From DSSB01 sp046346845 (GTDB lineage: Bacteria > UBA10199 > DSSB01), in contig JAXMHH010000008.1 in the NCBI GenBank assembly GCA_046346845.1, forward strand, positions 1 to 64,000: a stretch of 64,000 nucleotides of DNA. The letters run 5' to 3'. Positions within the stretch are counted from its first letter, which is position 1, and each line of letters starts with the position of its first letter. The notes under the pieces were generated by a model. The model searched no databases and was not told the DNA's origin. It was given only the letters and a program-made list of their open reading frames with translations. Of the stretch, positions 60,716 to 64,000 are shown piece by piece. A program made the translations under genes and the position numbers.

Positions 60716-60851
60716 GAGCAGCTGCCTTGCAAAGCCGGGACCCAGGAACCGGTCCCAAAAGAGCTGGAGAAATTACGGTTTCGGGTTCGGATTTCGAACT
60801 CCGGACCGGGGCCGGCGTCCGAATTTACGGAACAACGCCGAGCGTAGTTAT

Positions 60852-61502
60852 TTAAGACTTCGGGGGAAGCAGGGCCGGGGGCGGCAGTTCAATCACCGTG
60901 GGGGGATAATTCTGCAATTCCTTCTCGATGGCATTGGCAAGCCGTTCGACGGTCTCGCGGATTTTTTCGTAATTGGGATTTCCGCCCCGGTTGGAGAGCA
61001 GCACGGCCAGGCGATTGCGCATCCCCTTCAGGTAGATGCGCCCCTTCTCGCTCCGGTGCTTGCGGGCCATCTCGAGGAAGGCATTGACATTGACGCCATT
61101 GAGCAAGAGCTGCCCGTCCTCGAGGTGATAGCTGACGCCGTCGATGGTCTCGTCGAACTTCTTTTTGATCCGGCCGAAGACCTTGGTGAGGAAGGCATGG
61201 ACCAAGGCGGAGAATTTTGCCAGGGCATCCGGGTCATCGATGTGCAGCGTGGCCCAATCCCGATACCGGGCCAGCCGGCGCGACAGGGTCGTCCAGTATT
61301 GGGCGCTGAGATGGGTCAGATTTTCACTGATCAGCTCGGCGAGGTTTTGTCCGTTCAAGAGGATGCGGCCGCCTTGATAGTCGAATTTCTGGCCTTGGAT
61401 GGTGAAGCGCCAGTCCTGGGCGGGCGCCCGGCGGGTCTCGCGTTCCGGCAAGGGAAGCTGGTCGATACGCGGCGGGACGCGGATGTCGCGGATTTCCGTC
61501 AT
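60852..61502 (-). CDS. Hypothetical protein with an internal repeat, 216 residues
   Basis: Not recognised. Two similar stretches, DYQGGRILLNGQNLAELI (about 41-58) and YHLEDGQLLLNGVNVNAFLE (about 124-143), share the pattern hydrophobic-DGQ-LLLNG-N-hydrophobic. They are each followed by a long helix, so the protein looks like an ancient tandem duplication. There is no signal peptide. The C-terminus is Pro-rich. It precedes comEC by 136 bp. Confidence 0.72.
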   Translation of the reverse strand: MTEIRDIRVPPRIDQLPLPERETRRAPAQDWRFTIQGQKFDYQGGRILLNGQNLAELISENLTHLSAQYWTTLSRRLARYRDWATLHIDDPDALAKFSALVHAFLTKVFGRIKKKFDETIDGVSYHLEDGQLLLNGVNVNAFLEMARKHRSEKGRIYLKGMRNRLAVLLSNRGGNPNYEKIRETVERLANAIEKELQNYPPTVIELPPPALLPPKS

Positions 61503-61562
61503 GATCCCTTCAAGTTAGCGTCGCGTCCGGGCCCAAGCAAGGGGATTTTCGGAAAGGGCGCC

Positions 61563-61937
61563 TCAAACGGGCAGGCCGTGGTGGGTCATGAGCCGCTCGA
61601 GGCAGGAGCGATAGGCCTTGAGCAGGTGCGCAGCGCGGGGGTCCGCCGCCAAATAATCGGCGAACTTCTGCAGGCTCACCCATTGCTCTTGAGACATTGT
61701 CATGTTTTTGACGTTATGGCCGCGGTAAAAGATCTCGTCCCGCATGGTATCGTAATGGATAGAGGCGACCTCGTTTTGGAAATAAAAGGTCAGAGTCGCC
61801 CGATCTTTCCCAAGAAAGAGCCGCGCCTCGCTGAAATATTCTAATTTTAGCGGCTCGCCTTCCCCGGACCCCTTGTCCCAGGCCCCAGGCGTCCCGGTCT
61901 GGCCAACACTTCCCAAGCCTTGTTCTTTTTTTTCCAT
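61563..61937 (-). CDS. Hypothetical protein, 124 residues
   Basis: Not recognised. From the ATG at 61937 (MEKKEQGLGS) the first 40 residues look disordered. The rest has a beta-rich segment (RLFLGKDRATLTFYFQNEVASIHYD) and a C-terminal helix pair. No signal peptide or membrane segment. It precedes the 216-residue gene by 60 bp and may be co-transcribed. A longer start at 61967 is possible. Confidence 0.65.
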   Translation of the reverse strand: MEKKEQGLGSVGQTGTPGAWDKGSGEGEPLKLEYFSEARLFLGKDRATLTFYFQNEVASIHYDTMRDEIFYRGHNVKNMTMSQEQWVSLQKFADYLAADPRAAHLLKAYRSCLERLMTHHGLPV

Positions 61938-62119
61938 AGCATCGAACCCCAATAGAAAAATTTGCACATATCATGCCAAGATTGGGGGGAGACGGCAGGT
62001 GAGGGCTTAGAAGTTTTTTCTTGAGATTACAATGGGTTATCGCTAAGGAGCGGGAAGGGTCTCCGCTCGTCCCTTTCTCTTTTTGAGAAATTTTTCATAA
62101 TGAGAGCCAAAAGGGCAAA

Positions 62120-63040
62120 ATGTCCATTGAACCAAAAACCACCGAACACGGACTGCGCTTAGGCGATATCGAGTTCATCTGGGCTCGCAATTCGAGGGAA
62201 TTCTTTTTTTCCAACTCGGTCCTGATCCACGACCCGCAGACCACGATCGTCGACCCCTCTTCCAATTTCACTTATCTCGAACAGCTGGCCTCGCGAAAAA
62301 TGGTGCAGCAGGTGCTCAACACCCATTACCACGTCGACCACCGCTCGCTGAATCACCTGTTCCGGCAATGCCAGTTCATCTGCCACCAGAAAGACCTGGC
62401 GCCGATTTTGAGCTTCGACAACTACCTCAAGTACGCCGACAGCGAACGCAACTCGAGCTATGTCCAGTGGTTGAAGGGAATTTTTTCCAGTCTGGAAATT
62501 TTGGACGGCTACGTGAGCATCTTGCTCAAGGACAACGAACAGGTGCCGCTGAAAGACCATTCGGTGCGCGCCTTGCATATCCCCGGTCATACCCCCGGGC
62601 ACCTGGCGCTTTTTTTCGAGGATATCGACCTGCTCTACACCAGCGACATCGATCTCACCCCCTTGGGTCCCTGGTACGCCAATATCTCCTCCGACATCGA
62701 CGAATTCCTGGCCTCGATCCGCAAGGTGAAGCTCTTCCACTGCACCTACTATGCCACCAGCCATGGCGGCCGCCTCTACGACCGCGAGCAATTTTTGGAA
62801 AAGCTCGAAAAGTTCGAATCGGCCTTCGAGAAAAGGGACACCAAGCTATTGGAGGTCCTGAAGGCGGAGCCGAAGGATTTGAAGCAGCTCTCCGAGATCG
62901 GGATCATCTACAAGAGCAGCCAGCTCAGCGATCCGCTGAAGGCCTGCTTCGAGCGGCAGATGGTCGAGAAGCATTTGCTGAGGTTTGAAAAGCAGGGAAA
63001 GATCGAATTCCACGACGGCCTCTGGCACCTGACCAGCTAA
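62120..63040 (+). CDS. Metallo-beta-lactamase-fold hydrolase
   Basis: A 306-residue MBL protein with the dinuclear metal motif THYHVDH (His69, His71, Asp73, His74), the next ligand His in HIPGHTPGHLALFF, and Asp in LLYTSDIDL. A winged-helix-like C-terminal tail (about 230-306, with KQLSEIGIIYKSS) resembles the LACTB2-type MBL-beta-CASP-less nucleases/thioesterases. The substrate is not deducible. The ATG has AAAAGGG upstream. It is convergent with a small lipoprotein gene. Confidence 0.85.
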   Translation: MSIEPKTTEHGLRLGDIEFIWARNSREFFFSNSVLIHDPQTTIVDPSSNFTYLEQLASRKMVQQVLNTHYHVDHRSLNHLFRQCQFICHQKDLAPILSFDNYLKYADSERNSSYVQWLKGIFSSLEILDGYVSILLKDNEQVPLKDHSVRALHIPGHTPGHLALFFEDIDLLYTSDIDLTPLGPWYANISSDIDEFLASIRKVKLFHCTYYATSHGGRLYDREQFLEKLEKFESAFEKRDTKLLEVLKAEPKDLKQLSEIGIIYKSSQLSDPLKACFERQMVEKHLLRFEKQGKIEFHDGLWHLTS

Positions 63041-63051
63041 GCCCGCCGCCG

Positions 63052-63351
63052 TTACCGGGTCGCCAAAATCCCGGCCACCGTCCCGCCGATCACCGAGACT
63101 CCCACCAAGGTGCCGATGATGATCGCCTGGGTGTGGTCTTCGTGGGTGTCTTCGCCGATGTTTTGGGTGGTGGTCTTGCGGATCTTCATCTCGTCTTTCT
63201 CGGTGAGCACCGCCGGCCGAGTATGGCTGAAGTATTCGTAGGGAGTGACGAAAGATTTCGGCTTGTAGGCGCCCTGCTGCGCGACCCGATTGGAGCCGCA
63301 GGCGGAGAAGAGGAAAGCCACCAGGAGGAATGCGGAGATTTTTCGGACCAT
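63052..63351 (-). CDS. Hypothetical lipoprotein with C-terminal membrane segment, 99 residues
   Basis: Signal MVRKISAFLLVAFLFSAC with lipidated Cys18, a charged central part, and a C-terminal hydrophobic stretch AIIIGTLVGVSVIGGTVAGILATR containing GxxxG-type spacing. A lipoprotein with its own membrane-inserting tail is an unusual layout, similar to glycine-zipper proteins. No family known to me. It starts 46 bp after iscA-like. Confidence 0.72.
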   Translation of the reverse strand: MVRKISAFLLVAFLFSACGSNRVAQQGAYKPKSFVTPYEYFSHTRPAVLTEKDEMKIRKTTTQNIGEDTHEDHTQAIIIGTLVGVSVIGGTVAGILATR

Positions 63352-63397
63352 GAAATCCGCTTAAATGACTTGGGCCGGGCTGTCTAGGAAATTATGT

Positions 63398-63721
63398 TTA
63401 GACGGAAAAAGAGGTCCCGCAACCGCAGGTCGACTTGGCGTTCGGGTTATTGAAGGTAAACCCCGAGCTCATCATGTCGGAATGGTAGTCGATGGTGATG
63501 TTGTTCAAGTAGAGGTAGGCCTTGGGATCCACGAAGATCTTCAGGCCGTTGAGCTCGATCACCCGATCGTTTTCCCCGGGTTTCTCCTCAAAATCCATCT
63601 TGTAGGAGAGGCCGGAGCAGCCGCCCCCGACGATCCCGATGCGCAGGCCATGCCCTGCTTTTTTATTGGCGGCCATCAGGTCCTTGGCTTTTTGGATCGC
63701 GTTTTCGGTCAGCTGGATCAT
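63398..63721 (-). CDS. A-type iron-sulfur carrier protein (IscA/ErpA family)
   Basis: A 107-residue HesB/IscA protein with the three cluster cysteines Cys35, Cys99 and Cys101 (GGGCSGLSY, STCGCGTSF). It carries Fe-S clusters to apo-targets. The ATG at 63721 has GAGGAG about 8 nt upstream; the longer reading was rejected. It follows the cysteine desulfurase gene by 72 bp, with no iscU between, so it is part of an Fe-S assembly unit. Whether it is IscA or ErpA by role is unclear. Confidence 0.92.
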   Translation of the reverse strand: MIQLTENAIQKAKDLMAANKKAGHGLRIGIVGGGCSGLSYKMDFEEKPGENDRVIELNGLKIFVDPKAYLYLNNITIDYHSDMMSSGFTFNNPNAKSTCGCGTSFSV

Positions 63722-63793
63722 GGACAGACTCCTCAATATTCGGTCTCGTTCAGATTTTCATAAAAGCGAGCCGGAAAGCAATCCCTTCTTTCC

Positions 63794-64000
63794 TCAAACG
63801 ATCGATACGCCGGAGGCCCGCAGGCGGCGCACCGCCGCCACCGTCTGGGCCACGACCGCGTCGATCTCCGCCTCCGTGGTCCAACGGCCCAAGCCATAGC
63901 GGATAGAGGATTTGGCGGCCTCGGGGCTCAAGCCCAGGGCCCGGAGCACATGGGAGGGCTCTGGCTGGGCCGAGCTGCAGGCGGAGCCCGAGGAGACTGC
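63794..64000 (-). CDS. iscS: Cysteine desulfurase, IscS/NifS type (partial, 5' part outside window)
   Basis: The last 69 codons of a group I cysteine desulfurase. The mobile active-site loop SSGSACSS with the persulfide Cys is at the edge of the window, followed by PSHVLRALGLSPEAAKSSIRYGLGRWTTEAEID, typical of IscS/NifS. The enzyme supplies sulfur for Fe-S clusters and tRNA thiolation. The N-terminal PLP domain lies beyond the window. The symbol is by family; NifS is equally possible. Confidence 0.88.
   Translation of the reverse strand, partial: AVSSGSACSSAQPEPSHVLRALGLSPEAAKSSIRYGLGRWTTEAEIDAVVAQTVAAVRRLRASGVSIV

Noticed and set aside
60820..60850. A further hairpin repeat copy near GTAAAT upstream of comEC
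   Set aside because: It contains GTAAA on the minus strand, but the arms do not pair in the 10 + 5 + 10 frame and the ATTCG and CTAAA flanks are missing.

Overview
The window is a 64 kb, GC-rich, gene-dense chromosome segment from a Gram-negative bacterium. The Gram-negative call rests on lipobox lipoproteins, a DacB-type PBP4, an MltD-like transglycosylase and ComEC. Gene order and protein style suggest an uncultured lineage of the deltaproteobacterial grade (Desulfobacterota, Bdellovibrionota or Myxococcota-like). No 16S gene is present, so the placement is an inference. No CRISPR array, prophage or transposase gene was seen.

Region 1 (1-13.5 kb, all minus strand) is the classical tRNA-tuf-secE-nusG-rplKAJL-rpoBC transcription unit. 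It runs from a near-consensus promoter (13445-13473) through tRNA-Thr(TGT), tRNA-Tyr, tRNA-Gly, tRNA-Thr(GGT), tuf, rpmG, tRNA-Trp, secE, nusG, rplK, rplA, an L10 leader, rplJ, rplL, an intrinsic attenuator, rpoB and a truncated rpoC. The most unusual signal of the window lies inside this unit: four copies of a 43-nt hairpin element (9 + 10-bp stem + 5-nt loop + 10 + 9). In three copies the hairpin directly abuts a partial direct duplication of the 3' end of the neighbouring gene (rplA, tRNA-Trp, tRNA-Gly). The fourth abuts the 5' end of tRNA-Tyr. The layout resembles att sites of tRNA-integrating elements, but the units are only about 80-115 bp long. In rplA the displaced and current 3' ends differ only by synonymous changes.

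Region 2 (13.5-31.4 kb) carries housekeeping genes: rlmB, a GST/PGES2-like protein, bolA-like, speA, a PAP2 phosphatase, an AMMECR1 protein, coaBC, a family-4 uracil-DNA glycosylase, pyrF, proS and a long-form ispG. Among them are lineage-specific genes, including an 814-residue protein whose N-terminal module recurs in the giant protein of region 4.

Region 3 (31.5-40.5 kb) has poorly characterised proteins, a transglutaminase-like/TPR protein, an acyl-CoA dehydrogenase, a phosphoglycolate-phosphatase-like HAD enzyme and a DUF885 protein.

Region 4 (40.6-45.4 kb) is one gene for a protein of about 1591 residues. It joins the shared N-terminal module to a methyltransferase plus aminotransferase-like architecture that looks like plant methionine S-methyltransferase.

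Region 5 (45.5-64 kb) holds a thioesterase, greA, a DEDDy exonuclease, a HAD enzyme, tRNA-Ala and tRNA-Arg, and a ferredoxin. A heme cluster follows (hemA, a hemX/ccsA-like gene, a diverged sirC-like gene), preceded in the same direction by a partial peptide-ABC pair. Cell-wall genes (dacB, mltD), a CoA-type Nudix hydrolase, comEC, an MBL-fold protein and the start of an Fe-S assembly cluster (iscS partial, iscA) complete the window.
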